DNA of 13,306 bases from an uncultured Capnocytophaga sp. (lineage in GTDB: Bacteria > Bacteroidota > Bacteroidia > Flavobacteriales > Flavobacteriaceae): positions 1 through 13,306 of the forward strand of contig NZ_CALHGG010000004.1 in NCBI RefSeq assembly GCF_938029845.1. The letters are read 5' to 3'. Positions 1 to 7,924 of this stretch are shown in pieces. Made by a program: the position numbers and the translations under genes. Every line of letters begins with the position of its first letter. Position 1 is the stretch's first letter. The notes under the pieces were generated by a model. That model had not been told where the DNA came from. It did no database searches and saw nothing but the letters and a program-made list of their open reading frames with translations.

Positions 1-47
1 ATGGCGTCAACAGTAATGTTTGGGAATTTTTTTCCTACTAATGACAT
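1..47 (-). CDS. ahpC: Peroxiredoxin, AhpC type (5' end only)
   Basis: Only the first 15 codons and part of the 16th lie in the window, read leftwards from ATG at 47-45. They give MSLVGKKFPNITVDA, which matches from memory the N-terminus of flavobacterial AhpC-like 2-Cys peroxiredoxins (M-S/A-L-x-GKKFPN-x-x-VDA). Known role of the family: cytoplasmic thiol peroxidase that reduces hydrogen peroxide and organic hydroperoxides, usually recharged by AhpF or thioredoxin. The catalytic cysteines lie beyond the window edge and cannot be checked. A promoter of the phylum's type sits about 46 bases upstream, which supports a real gene start here. The gene diverges from the DUF2271 gene across about 300 bp. 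The call rests on a very short stretch, so family assignment is likely but not proven. Confidence 0.72.
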   Translation of the reverse strand, partial: MSLVGKKFPNITVDA

Positions 48-92
48 ATTATGATTATTTTTTTGTTATAGATTATCTTTGTTTTACGGTTG

Positions 93-120
93 CAAAAGTA
101 TAAAGAAAATATATATCAAA
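93..120 (-). promoter_or_regulatory. Bacteroidota-type promoter for the peroxiredoxin gene
   Basis: On the minus strand a TTTG (plus 117-120) is followed after 16 bases by TACTTTTG (plus 93-100), matching the -33 TTTG / -7 TAnnTTTG pattern of Bacteroidota primary sigma promoters, with a slightly short spacer. Transcription would begin near 85 and leave a leader of roughly 40 bases before the ATG at 47. Confidence 0.55.
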
Positions 121-156
121 AACCAAATTACTATTGTTTTTATCTATACTGTTATA

Positions 157-230
157 GTGGTCAGTTCTCAGTGGTCAGTGGTCAGTGGTCAGTAGGCAGA
201 GGGCAGAAGTCAGTGGTCAGTGATTGGTCA
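157..230. repeat. Heptamer tandem array (GTGGTCA)
   Basis: From 157 to 219 the sequence reads as nine consecutive 7-base units. Five are exactly GTGGTCA (157, 171, 178, 185, 213) and four are variants such as GTTCTCA, GTAGGCA, GAGGGCA and GAAGTCA. A longer degenerate unit ending in GGTCA continues to 230. The array sits between the divergent peroxiredoxin and DUF2271 promoters and is non-coding. Confidence 0.85.
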
Positions 231-289
231 AAATAGACTAACGATTGACAGCTGATGGGAGATTGTTATTTTACCTTATTATTTTTATC

Positions 290-318
290 TTGTTACCTAA
301 ATAAAAATCGTATCTTTG
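290..318 (+). promoter_or_regulatory. Promoter of the DUF2271 gene
   Basis: TTG at 290-292 and TATCTTTG at 311-318, separated by 18 bases, fit the Bacteroidota -33/-7 consensus. Transcription starting a few bases after 318 would give a leader of about 20 bases before ATG 346. This argues against the in-frame TTG at 316, which lies inside the promoter, as the start codon. Confidence 0.7.
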
Positions 319-345
319 CGCATTATTTCAAAAACGTTCAAAATT

Positions 346-819
346 ATGATAAGGAAAATTGGTTTTGCCTTTTTGGCATTCTTTGCCTTTGCTGCAGTAC
401 ACGCACAGGACAAGTTCAAATGTATGGTACAGATGGCCAACTATACAGGAGAAGGGGCTTATATGGTGGTATCCCTTATAGATCCACAGGATCATTATGT
501 GAAAACGCTCTATGTCTTCGGAGATAATAGTAAGTACTATGACTCCCTCAAAAAATGGTTCGGTTTCCACAGTGAAAAGCAAGAAAAGATAGATGCGATT
601 ACAGGCGCCTCTATCACTCAGGGAGATCGCAAAAATATTGTCTTAGACTTGGACAAGAACCTCTTAGACCAAGGATATAAAATCCGATTCGAATCCGCTG
701 TGGAGGATCAATACTACTATACCACTGATGCTCAAGTGCCTTTCACTACTGAAGCCCTCAAAGGGAAGACGGAAGGAACGGGTTATGTTCGCTATGTACG
801 TCTGAGCCTGCCCAAATAA
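346..819 (+). CDS. Secreted DUF2271 domain protein
   Basis: A 157-residue protein starting at ATG 346. Residues 1-20 form a clear signal peptide (MIRK, then a Phe/Ala-rich core ending V-H-A) with predicted cleavage before Gln21, so the mature protein should be periplasmic. The rest matches the DUF2271 family: a segment YVKTLYVFGDNSKYY near residues 51-65, a conserved Trp71, and DAITGAS at 83-89, which is the family's VDAITGAT-like signature, followed by a Gly-rich turn. The molecular function of DUF2271 is unknown. In other Bacteroidota it is often found near PepSY membrane proteins and ApbE-type flavin transferases (established from memory), but neither is next to it here. The gene has its own promoter and appears to be a single-gene unit, followed by a hairpin. 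Family call fairly sure, function unknown. Confidence 0.8.
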   Translation: MIRKIGFAFLAFFAFAAVHAQDKFKCMVQMANYTGEGAYMVVSLIDPQDHYVKTLYVFGDNSKYYDSLKKWFGFHSEKQEKIDAITGASITQGDRKNIVLDLDKNLLDQGYKIRFESAVEDQYYYTTDAQVPFTTEALKGKTEGTGYVRYVRLSLPK

Positions 820-842
820 CAAGAATTCAATATAGCAAAAGT

Positions 843-889
843 CTCCCGCGCATTGCACAGAACTTAAAATCCTGTGAAATACGTGGGAG
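843..889. other. Long imperfect hairpin between DUF2271 and carboxylase genes
   Basis: CTCCCGCG (843-850) pairs with CGTGGGAG (882-889) with one G·U, then after a single mismatch ATT (852-854) pairs with AAT (878-880), and after another mismatch CACAG (856-860) pairs with CTGTG (872-876). That is 16 pairs around an 11-base loop. It follows the DUF2271 stop by 23 bases and could end that transcript, but no T-run follows on the plus strand, so it is not a classical intrinsic terminator. It may instead be a decayed repeat or an RNA structure. Confidence 0.5.
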
Positions 890-999
890 CTAAAGCATAA
901 AAAGCTATGTAGTACTCATGATAACTAATTGAATACAAGTATAATAACATTTCATTAACAGTTAAAAATATCTTTTTTGAAAAAAGTAATCAAAAAAAC

Positions 1000-1029
1000 T
1001 TGTTTAAATAATAAAAATTCTTAACTTTG
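1000..1029 (+). promoter_or_regulatory. Promoter of the acyl-CoA carboxylase gene
   Basis: TTG at 1000-1002 and TAACTTTG at 1022-1029, 19 bases apart, match the Bacteroidota promoter pattern. The predicted start of transcription near 1036 leaves a very short leader before ATG 1049, and excludes the in-frame TTG at 1034 as a sensible start codon. Confidence 0.7.
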
Positions 1030-1048
1030 CAACTTGAAAACGTTCTGT

Positions 1049-2677
1049 ATGGATTTAGCTTTTAATAAGAACGAAGATCACAATAAGCTGGTGCGAGACC
1101 AAGTGCGCCAGCGCTGGGAACAGATTAAGCGAGGAGGGGGAGAGAAAGCCCTTGAGAAGCTACACCAACAGGGAAAGCTCTCAGCTCGTGAACGTATAGA
1201 TTACTTATTGGATAAGGATAAGCCGCGATTGGAGATTGGAGCCTTTGCCGCTGAGGGTATGTATAAGGAATATGGAGGTTGTCCTTCGGCAGGGGTAGTG
1301 GTGGAAATAGGTTATGTACGTGGTCGCCAGGTAATTGTAGTGGCCAATGATGCAACTGTAAAAGCAGGTGCTTGGTTCCCGATGACCTGTAAGAAAAATC
1401 TCCGAGCTCAAGAGATTGCCATGGAGAACCGCTTACCCATTATATATTTGGTGGATAGTGCGGGGGTGTTTTTGCCTTTGCAAGATGAGGTTTTTCCTGA
1501 TAAGGAGCACTTTGGTCGCATCTTCCGCAATAATGCCCAGATGAGTAGCCAAGGTATCGTCCAGATAGCTGCTGTGATGGGTAGCTGTGTCGCAGGAGGG
1601 GCTTACTTGCCTATTATGAGTGATGAGGCTATCATAGTTAACAAAACAGGAAGTATCTTTCTGGCGGGTAGCTACTTAGTCAAAGCTGCTATTGGGGAGG
1701 ATATCGATAACGAGACTTTAGGCGGGGCTACTACTCATTGTCAGATTAGTGGGGTTACCGATTATCAGTGTGAGAATGATCAAGATGCTTTGGACGTGAT
1801 TAAGAACCTCGTGGATAAGATAGCCGATACACCTAAGGCAGGCTTTAGCAGAGTAACGAGTGTGGCTCCTAAGCTGAATCCTAATGATATATATGGTATA
1901 TTGCCAATTAGTCGTACCCAACCTTATGATATGAAGGAGTTAATCCTACGTATTGTGGATAATTCCGAATGGGAAGAATACAAAGAGGGGTATGGACAGA
2001 CAATCCTTACAGGCTATGCACGTATAGATGGCTGGGCGGTAGGAATTGTTGCCAATCAGCGCAAGGTGGTCAAGACCCGAAAAGGGGAGATGCAGATAGG
2101 TGGCGTTATCTATTCTGATAGTGCAGATAAGGCAACTCGCTTCATCGCCAACTGTAACCAAAAGCGTATTCCGCTGGTCTTTCTACAGGATGTTACGGGC
2201 TTTATGGTCGGTAGCAAGTCCGAGCATGGGGGTATTATCAAGGACGGAGCGAAACTGGTGAATGCAGTAGCCAATTCGGTAGTGCCTAAATTTACCATAA
2301 TAGTAGGTAACTCCTACGGGGCAGGCAACTACGCTATGTGTGGCAAGGCTTACGATCCACGCCTTATTGTGGCATATCCTTCAGCTAATTTGGCCGTAAT
2401 GGGTGGAGCACAAGCCGCTAAAGTTCTCTTACAGATAGAAACGGCTACCCTTAAGCGCAAGGGAGAGACCATTTCTCAGGAGAGAGAGAACGAACTATTA
2501 GAGAATATTCAAGAAAAATATAACCAACAAACGACTCCTTATTATGCAGCTGCACGCCTATGGACAGATGCAATCATTGATCCACTGGATACCCGCTTGT
2601 GGATATCACAAGGGATAGAAGCCGCTAATGGAGCTCCTATAGAAAAATCATTTAACTTAGGAGTGATTCAGGTATAG
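1049..2677 (+). CDS. Acyl-CoA carboxylase carboxyltransferase (beta) subunit, methylcrotonyl-CoA type
   Basis: 542 residues from ATG 1049, the normal length for this family. It is the carboxyltransferase of a biotin-dependent carboxylase: it moves CO2 from carboxybiotin to an acyl-CoA in the cytoplasm. N-terminal half: GKLSARERIDYLLD, then VDSAGVFLPLQDEVFPD and HFGRIFRNNAQMSSQGI, then an oxyanion loop with AGGAY at about residues 182-186. C-terminal half: the second oxyanion loop with GAGNY at about 424-428 and an ending DPLDTRLWISQGIEAANGAPIE. The LPLQDEVFPD and C-terminal DPxDTR…APIE wording is closer to methylcrotonyl-CoA carboxylase beta (leucine breakdown) than to propionyl- or acetyl-CoA carboxylases, but substrate cannot be settled from sequence. 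The partner biotin carboxylase/biotin carrier subunit is not in the window, and the gene seems to be transcribed from its own promoter. Confidence 0.9.
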   Translation: MDLAFNKNEDHNKLVRDQVRQRWEQIKRGGGEKALEKLHQQGKLSARERIDYLLDKDKPRLEIGAFAAEGMYKEYGGCPSAGVVVEIGYVRGRQVIVVANDATVKAGAWFPMTCKKNLRAQEIAMENRLPIIYLVDSAGVFLPLQDEVFPDKEHFGRIFRNNAQMSSQGIVQIAAVMGSCVAGGAYLPIMSDEAIIVNKTGSIFLAGSYLVKAAIGEDIDNETLGGATTHCQISGVTDYQCENDQDALDVIKNLVDKIADTPKAGFSRVTSVAPKLNPNDIYGILPISRTQPYDMKELILRIVDNSEWEEYKEGYGQTILTGYARIDGWAVGIVANQRKVVKTRKGEMQIGGVIYSDSADKATRFIANCNQKRIPLVFLQDVTGFMVGSKSEHGGIIKDGAKLVNAVANSVVPKFTIIVGNSYGAGNYAMCGKAYDPRLIVAYPSANLAVMGGAQAAKVLLQIETATLKRKGETISQERENELLENIQEKYNQQTTPYYAAARLWTDAIIDPLDTRLWISQGIEAANGAPIEKSFNLGVIQV

Positions 2678-2735
2678 GGGAGAGGATGTTGGGACTGATA
2701 GAAAAACACTATATTTTACATATTTACTAATAGAA

Positions 2736-3059
2736 ATGAGTACATATATTAGAAAAAACGCTTTGGAGTTTCACATTGACCTGAGAAATGTCCAGAACGA
2801 ACGTGCCTTCCTTAGTACGATGAAGGAGACATTCTCTCTGCCTGATTACTTTGGGTACACCCTTGACGGCTTGGACGACTGTATGCAATCTTTGGATTGG
2901 ATAGAGCACCAACATGTATTGGCTAAGTTCTACCACTTGGACGACCTTCGCCAAAGAAATGAAGCCCTTTATGGAGAGATTCGAAAGAGCTTAGACCTCT
3001 ATAGGGCTTATTGGGCAGGAAATCCTGACCCTAACAAAAATGTACAATTTGAATACTGA
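2736..3059 (+). CDS. Barstar-family protein (RNase inhibitor-like)
   Basis: 107 residues from ATG 2736, 58 bases after the carboxylase stop. The diagnostic stretch LPDYFGYTLDGLDDCMQSL (residues 35-53) aligns without gaps to barstar's LPEYYGENLDALWDCL. Asp44 and Asp48 occupy the positions of barstar Asp35 and Asp39, which in the classical protein contact the barnase active site. Length and the small helix-strand layout also fit (barstar is about 90 residues). Known role of the family: cytoplasmic inhibitor that binds a secreted or injected ribonuclease. No barnase-like or other RNase gene is adjacent in the window, so this is an orphan immunity protein or a regulator of an unlinked nuclease. 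I see no promoter of the phylum's type in the 58-bp gap, so read-through from the carboxylase promoter is possible. C-terminal ~45 residues are less recognisable. Confidence 0.8.
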   Translation: MSTYIRKNALEFHIDLRNVQNERAFLSTMKETFSLPDYFGYTLDGLDDCMQSLDWIEHQHVLAKFYHLDDLRQRNEALYGEIRKSLDLYRAYWAGNPDPNKNVQFEY

Positions 3060-3073
3060 AAAAAGTGAAAAGT

Positions 3074-3399
3074 AAAATTGCATAAGCGAGTATGTGCGGT
3101 AATTTGCTCTTTTACTGCTAATTTTTTAAGACGCAATGAATTGCGTCTCTACCTTTAGACGTAATAAATTACGTCTCTACCTTTCTAAGACGTAATAAAT
3201 TACGTTTCTACCTTTCTAAGACGTAATAAATTACGTTTCTACCTTTCTAAGACGCAATGAATTGCGTCTCTACACGAACGCTGGCTAAGATGATTCTTTG
3301 TTTGGCATGGTCATCCGTAGAGACGCAATTCATTGCGTTTTATTACGAATAGCGAGTGAAATTATATAAACGGGTATGTGTGGTAATTCGCCTCTTTTA
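3074..3399. repeat. Pair of degenerate direct repeats bracketing the palindrome cluster
   Basis: 3074-3114 and 3358-3399 align over about 42 positions with seven substitutions and one indel by hand. All seven substitutions are transitions. Both contain a core like AGCGAGTATGTG (exact at 3085-3096). They lie on either side of the six palindromes between the barstar gene and rpoC. Function unknown. Confidence 0.6.
3129..3340. repeat. Cluster of six 20-bp interspersed palindromes
   Basis: Copies at 3129-3148, 3157-3176, 3188-3207, 3219-3238, 3250-3269 and, inverted, 3321-3340. The type sequence is AGACGCAATGAATTGCGTCT, with 9-base arms and a 2-base centre; copies 2-4 carry AGACGTAATAAATTACGTYT instead. 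The C/G to T/A changes occur in both arms, so pairing is kept. Copies 2-5 are exactly 31 bases apart, joined by a short CTACCTTTCTA-like linker. This resembles REP/BIME-type palindrome clusters. The cluster lies in the 576-bp gene-free stretch between barstar and rpoC. Confidence 0.85.
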
Positions 3400-3440
3400 A
3401 TTTTTTTTGCCTTTTACTTTTTACTTTGAAAAATATTTTT

Positions 3441-3448
3441 TATTTTTG
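3441..3448 (+). promoter_or_regulatory. Probable -7 element of an rpoC promoter
   Basis: TATTTTTG at 3441-3448 fits TAnnTTTG. No TTTG lies at the usual distance: the nearest, 3425-3428, is only 12 bases away. The assignment is therefore weaker than for other promoters here. It would give rpoC a leader of roughly 180 bases, consistent with rpoC not being transcribed from an upstream rpoB. Confidence 0.4.
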
Positions 3449-3557
3449 CACTCAGTTTGGTAAAGTGTTTTTATAGAAGTTATTTTGACTTTCGTAGAGC
3501 ATATAAGTACTTGTCTTTCATATCATTAGGTAGAAAGATAATAGTAGAGAAGGTAAC

Positions 3558-3608
3558 ATGGCCGAGAGGGTTGTGTCGCCTCCTCTTTTCGTGTATTTGT
3601 CCAAATAG
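3558..3608 (+). CDS. Possible 16-codon leader ORF upstream of rpoC
   Basis: ATG 3558 to TAG 3606-3608 would encode MAERVVSPPLFVYLSK. GAGAAGG at 3547-3553 ends four bases before the ATG and looks like a Shine-Dalgarno site, unusual in this phylum. The stop lies 27 bases before the rpoC ATG. Whether it is translated is unknown; the peptide has no recognisable family. It could be a regulatory upstream ORF or chance. Confidence 0.25.
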   Translation: MAERVVSPPLFVYLSK

Positions 3609-3635
3609 GAACAAATTTTGTTATTAAAAAATGCT

Positions 3636-6600
3636 ATGGCAAGAGTAAAAGAGAAAAATGCAACTGTGAGATTTGACAAAATCTCTATCGGATTGGCTTC
3701 TCCTGAGAGTATCCTAGCGGTATCTCGTGGTGAGGTGGCCAAGCCTGAGACAATCAACTATCGCACCCATAAGCCTGAGCGCGATGGACTATTCTGTGAG
3801 CGTATTTTCGGGCCTGTGAAGGACTACGAATGTGCTTGTGGAAAGTATAAGCGCATCCGCTACAAGGGAATCGTGTGCGATCGTTGTGGGGTGGAAGTAA
3901 CCGAAAAGAAAGTACGTCGTGAGCGTGTAGGTCACATCAACTTGGTGGTGCCTGTGGCTCATATTTGGTATTTCCGTTCTTTGCCTAATAAAATAGGTTA
4001 CTTGCTCGGACTTCCGTCCAAGAAGTTGGATATGATTATCTATTACGAACGCTATATCGTTATTCAACCAGGGATTGCTAAGTCTCTTACTGGAGAACCA
4101 TTGGAGAAAATGGACTTCCTTACCGAGGAGGAATACCTTGATATAATGGAGTCTCTACCGGTGGAAAACCAATACTTGGAGGATACAGACCCTAACAAGT
4201 TTGTAGCCAAGATGGGGGCTGAGGCACTCTATGATCTTTTGCATGAGCTTGACCTCGATGCGCTTTCGTATGACTTGCGCCATCGTGCCAATACAGAAAC
4301 CTCCAAGCAACGTAAGACCGAGGCTCTTAAGCGCTTGCAAGTAGTGGAGGCGTTCCGCGATTCTCAAAAGAATAGGGAGAACAACCCTGAATGGATGATC
4401 ATGAAGGTCATTCCAGTGATTCCGCCTGAATTGCGTCCGTTGGTGCCTTTGGATGGGGGACGTTTTGCTACCTCCGACCTCAATGACCTCTATCGCCGTG
4501 TAATCATTCGTAACAATCGTCTCAAGCGTTTGATAGAAATTAAGGCGCCTGATGTGATTTTGCGTAACGAAAAACGTATGTTGCAGGAATCTGTGGATTC
4601 CCTCTTTGATAATACCCGTAAATCCTCTGCCGTAAAAACCGATGCCAATCGTCCGCTCAAATCCCTTTCTGATTCTCTCAAAGGAAAACAAGGACGTTTT
4701 CGCCAAAACCTACTTGGTAAGCGTGTGGATTACTCTGCTCGTTCGGTAATTGTGGTTGGGCCAGAGCTAAAACTTTACGAATGTGGTTTGCCTAAGAATA
4801 TGGCTGCGGAACTTTACAAACCTTTCGTTATCCGTAAGCTCATAGAGCGTGGGATTGTAAAGACAGTAAAATCAGCCAAGCGTATTATAGACAAGAAAGA
4901 GCCTGTAGTATGGGATATCTTGGAGAATGTGATCAAGGGACATCCTGTGCTACTGAACCGTGCTCCTACTTTGCACCGTTTGGGTATTCAGGCGTTCCAG
5001 CCTAAGTTGATCGAAGGAAAGGCAATCCGTCTACACCCACTAGTATGTACGGCGTTCAATGCTGACTTTGACGGTGACCAGATGGCGGTACACTTACCTC
5101 TTGGGCCTGAGGCTATCCTTGAAGCACAGATGCTCATGTTGGCTTCCAATAATATCTTGAACCCTGCCAATGGAGCTCCGATTACGGTACCTTCTCAGGA
5201 CATGGTCTTGGGGCTTTACTACATCACTAAGATGCGCAAGAGCACCCCAGAGGAACCTATCGCAGGTGAAGGCTCTGTATTCTACTCTCCAGAGGAGGTG
5301 AATATTGCCTACAATGAGCATAAGGTACACCTCAACGCTTCTATCAAGGTACGTACTAAAGACCTTGACGAACATGGCAATATTGTAACTAAACTTATAG
5401 ACACCACTGTAGGGCGTGTCCTCTTCAATGAGGTAGTACCCCCAGAGGCTGGTTATATTAACACCATATTGACCAAGAAATCCCTCCGTGATATCATTGG
5501 TCACGTACTAAAGAAAACAAGTATCCCTCGTACCGCTGAGTTCTTGGACGACATCAAGGCGATGGGGTACAAGTTCGCATTCCAAGGGGGACTTTCCTTC
5601 TCCTTGGGAGATATCATTATCCCTAAGGAAAAGCAAGACATGATTGCCGATGCCAACGAACAAGTACAAGGTATCATTGGCAACTATAACATGGGGCTTA
5701 TCACCAACAACGAGCGTTATAACCAGGTGATTGATGTATGGACTTCTACCAATGCCCGCCTTACGGATCTTGCCATGAAGCGCATCAGTGAGGACAGACA
5801 AGGATTTAACTCCGTATATATGATGCTTGATTCAGGAGCGCGTGGTTCCAAGGAACAGATACGCCAGCTCACTGGTATGCGAGGTCTTATGGCTAAGCCA
5901 AAGAAATCCACTGCCGGCGGAGGTGAGATTATTGAGAACCCGATCTTGTCCAACTTCAAGGAAGGGCTTTCTATCTTGGAATACTTCATCTCTACACACG
6001 GTGCTCGTAAGGGGTTGGCCGATACGGCGCTTAAGACAGCCGACGCGGGTTACCTTACCCGTCGTTTGGTAGACGTATCTCAGGATGTAATCATCAATAC
6101 AGATGACTGTGGTACACTTCGTGGTATTGAGGTACGTGCATTGAAGAAAAATGAAGAAGTAATTGAAACTCTCGGTGAACGCGTATTGGGTCGTGTAGCA
6201 CTGAACGATATTATTAACCCTCTTAATGAAGAGATTATCGTTCTAGCAGGCGAAGAAATCCGCGAAGATGCCGTAGATAAGATAAACCAAGCCCCTATTG
6301 AGGCTATTGAGGTACGCTCAGCACTCACCTGCGAGGCTAAGCATGGTATTTGTGCTAAGTGCTACGGACGTAACCTCTCCACAGGTAAGATGGTACAAAT
6401 AGGGGAAGCTGTTGGGGTAGTAGCGGCACAGTCCATCGGGGAACCTGGTACTCAGCTTACTTTGCGTACCTTCCACATGGGGGGTACTGCGGGTAACATC
6501 TCCGAAGAGAACAAGATTATCGCCCACTTTGATGGTATCCTCGAAATCGATGACCTTAAGACAGTTAAGGGAGAAGACTACGATGGCAACCCAGTAGAGG

Positions 6601-7919
6601 TGGTGATCTCTCGTACTTCCGAGGTGAAGGTATTGGAGCCTCATACTCGTATGGTACTCAGTACCTCCAACATTCCTTATGGTTCATTCATCTTCAAGAA
6701 AAATGGAGATAGCGTAAAGAAAGGGGATGTAATTAACCAATGGGATCCATATAATGCGGTAATTATTTCTGAGTTCTCTGGACAAATTGCTTATGAGAAC
6801 ATAGAACAAGGAGTTACCTTCCAAGTAGAGATAGATGAGCAAACAGGCTTCCAAGAGAAAGTAATCTCCGAGTCTCGTAACAAGCGACTCATTCCTACTA
6901 TGCATATTCAGGATAAAGAAGGCAATATCCTACGTTCGTACACCCTACCACTTGGTGCTCACATCATGGTCGATGATAAGGAAAAGATTAAGGAAGGTCG
7001 TATCTTGGTAAAGATACCACGTAAATCCGCTAAGTCTGGGGATATTACAGGGGGTCTTCCTCGTGTAACTGAGTTATTTGAAGCGCGTAATCCATCTAAC
7101 CCTGCCATAGTGGCCGAGATAGACGGGGTAGTGTCCTTCGGAAAAGTAAAACGAGGTAACCGAGAAATCTATATTGAATCCAAAACAGGAGAAAAACGTA
7201 CTTACCTTGTGAAACTTTCTTCCCAAGTACTCGTACAGGAGAACGACTACGTACGTGCAGGTATGCCACTCTCCGATGGTTCAGTAACTCCAGAGGATAT
7301 CCTACGTATCAAAGGGCCATCAGCGGTACAACAATATTTGGTAAATGAAGTACAAGAGGTATACCGCTTACAAGGGGTGAAGATCAACGACAAGCACTTT
7401 GAGGTAGTCGTACGCCAGATGATGCGCAAGGTGGAAATTCAAGATCCAGGAGATACCCTCTTCCTTGAAGAACAAATGGTACATAAGGACGACTTTATCG
7501 AGGAAAACGACAAGCTCTTCGGTAAGAAAGTAGTAGAAGATGCGGGTGACTCTGAAAACCTCAAAGCAGGACAGATTGTAACCATGCGACAACTACGCGA
7601 TGAGAATTCCTTGCTCAAGCGCCAAGATAAGCGCTTAGTAATAGCTCGTGACATTATTCCTGCTACGGCAGTACCTGTGTTACAAGGTATTACACGTGCT
7701 TCCTTGCAGACTAAGTCCTTTATCTCAGCGGCTTCCTTCCAAGAAACTACCAAAGTGCTTAACGAAGCAGCAGTACAAGGTAAGGTGGATAGCTTAGACG
7801 GACTTAAGGAAAACGTAATCGTAGGACATCGTATCCCAGCAGGTACGGGTATGAAGCGTTATGAGAATATCATTGTAGGCTCACGCAGAGATTTAGTAAA
7901 ACAGAATGTCAACCTATAA
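3636..7919 (+). CDS. rpoC: RNA polymerase beta' subunit
   Basis: 1427 residues from ATG 3636 ([16 protein letters not shown]…), the usual size and start for Bacteroidota; the in-frame TTG 18 bases earlier is not needed. It is the catalytic clamp subunit of RNA polymerase. Visible landmarks: N-terminal zinc site Cys66, 68, 81, 84; [12 protein letters not shown] from residue 475, whose three Asp bind the catalytic magnesium; bridge helix from GARGSK at 734; trigger loop around [16 protein letters not shown] (932-947, with Arg944 and His947 at the catalytic positions); second zinc site Cys825, 899, 906, 909, with the same spacing as in E. coli. No frameshift or truncation is seen. It is followed after 5 bases by a DUF3467 gene in the same operon. 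Unusually, rpoB is not upstream: the preceding gene is a barstar homologue 576 bases away. Confidence 0.98.
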   Translation: MARVKEKNATVRFDKISIGLASPESILAVSRGEVAKPETINYRTHKPERDGLFCERIFGPVKDYECACGKYKRIRYKGIVCDRCGVEVTEKKVRRERVGHINLVVPVAHIWYFRSLPNKIGYLLGLPSKKLDMIIYYERYIVIQPGIAKSLTGEPLEKMDFLTEEEYLDIMESLPVENQYLEDTDPNKFVAKMGAEALYDLLHELDLDALSYDLRHRANTETSKQRKTEALKRLQVVEAFRDSQKNRENNPEWMIMKVIPVIPPELRPLVPLDGGRFATSDLNDLYRRVIIRNNRLKRLIEIKAPDVILRNEKRMLQESVDSLFDNTRKSSAVKTDANRPLKSLSDSLKGKQGRFRQNLLGKRVDYSARSVIVVGPELKLYECGLPKNMAAELYKPFVIRKLIERGIVKTVKSAKRIIDKKEPVVWDILENVIKGHPVLLNRAPTLHRLGIQAFQPKLIEGKAIRLHPLVCTAFNADFDGDQMAVHLPLGPEAILEAQMLMLASNNILNPANGAPITVPSQDMVLGLYYITKMRKSTPEEPIAGEGSVFYSPEEVNIAYNEHKVHLNASIKVRTKDLDEHGNIVTKLIDTTVGRVLFNEVVPPEAGYINTILTKKSLRDIIGHVLKKTSIPRTAEFLDDIKAMGYKFAFQGGLSFSLGDIIIPKEKQDMIADANEQVQGIIGNYNMGLITNNERYNQVIDVWTSTNARLTDLAMKRISEDRQGFNSVYMMLDSGARGSKEQIRQLTGMRGLMAKPKKSTAGGGEIIENPILSNFKEGLSILEYFISTHGARKGLADTALKTADAGYLTRRLVDVSQDVIINTDDCGTLRGIEVRALKKNEEVIETLGERVLGRVALNDIINPLNEEIIVLAGEEIREDAVDKINQAPIEAIEVRSALTCEAKHGICAKCYGRNLSTGKMVQIGEAVGVVAAQSIGEPGTQLTLRTFHMGGTAGNISEENKIIAHFDGILEIDDLKTVKGEDYDGNPVEVVISRTSEVKVLEPHTRMVLSTSNIPYGSFIFKKNGDSVKKGDVINQWDPYNAVIISEFSGQIAYENIEQGVTFQVEIDEQTGFQEKVISESRNKRLIPTMHIQDKEGNILRSYTLPLGAHIMVDDKEKIKEGRILVKIPRKSAKSGDITGGLPRVTELFEARNPSNPAIVAEIDGVVSFGKVKRGNREIYIESKTGEKRTYLVKLSSQVLVQENDYVRAGMPLSDGSVTPEDILRIKGPSAVQQYLVNEVQEVYRLQGVKINDKHFEVVVRQMMRKVEIQDPGDTLFLEEQMVHKDDFIEENDKLFGKKVVEDAGDSENLKAGQIVTMRQLRDENSLLKRQDKRLVIARDIIPATAVPVLQGITRASLQTKSFISAASFQETTKVLNEAAVQGKVDSLDGLKENVIVGHRIPAGTGMKRYENIIVGSRRDLVKQNVNL

Positions 7920-7924
7920 ACCTT

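Noticed and set aside
316..345. TTG start for the DUF2271 gene
   Set aside because: The TTG is part of the -7 promoter element, and the signal peptide begins naturally at ATG 346.
255..527. 90-codon ORF overlapping the DUF2271 gene in another frame
   Set aside because: It overlaps the promoter and the coding sequence of the secreted protein and has no family resemblance.
3129..3340. CRISPR array
   Set aside because: The repeats are evenly spaced but are palindromes of about 20 bases separated by near-identical linkers of 8-11 bases, not unique spacers of 25-40 bases.
3556..3590. tRNA-Ser or tRNA-Leu remnant (ATGGCCGAGAGGG looks like a D-arm)
   Set aside because: No acceptor stem, anticodon arm or T-arm can be built around it; the likeness is limited to about 13 bases.
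2678..3640. A barnase-type toxin gene paired with the barstar homologue
   Set aside because: I looked on both strands between the carboxylase and rpoC and found no frame resembling an RNase.
4155..4706. Open frame of 183 codons on the minus strand inside rpoC
   Set aside because: It lies wholly within the well-conserved rpoC coding sequence, has no recognisable family, and is typical of antisense shadows; the same holds for the other minus-strand frames over rpoC and the carboxylase.
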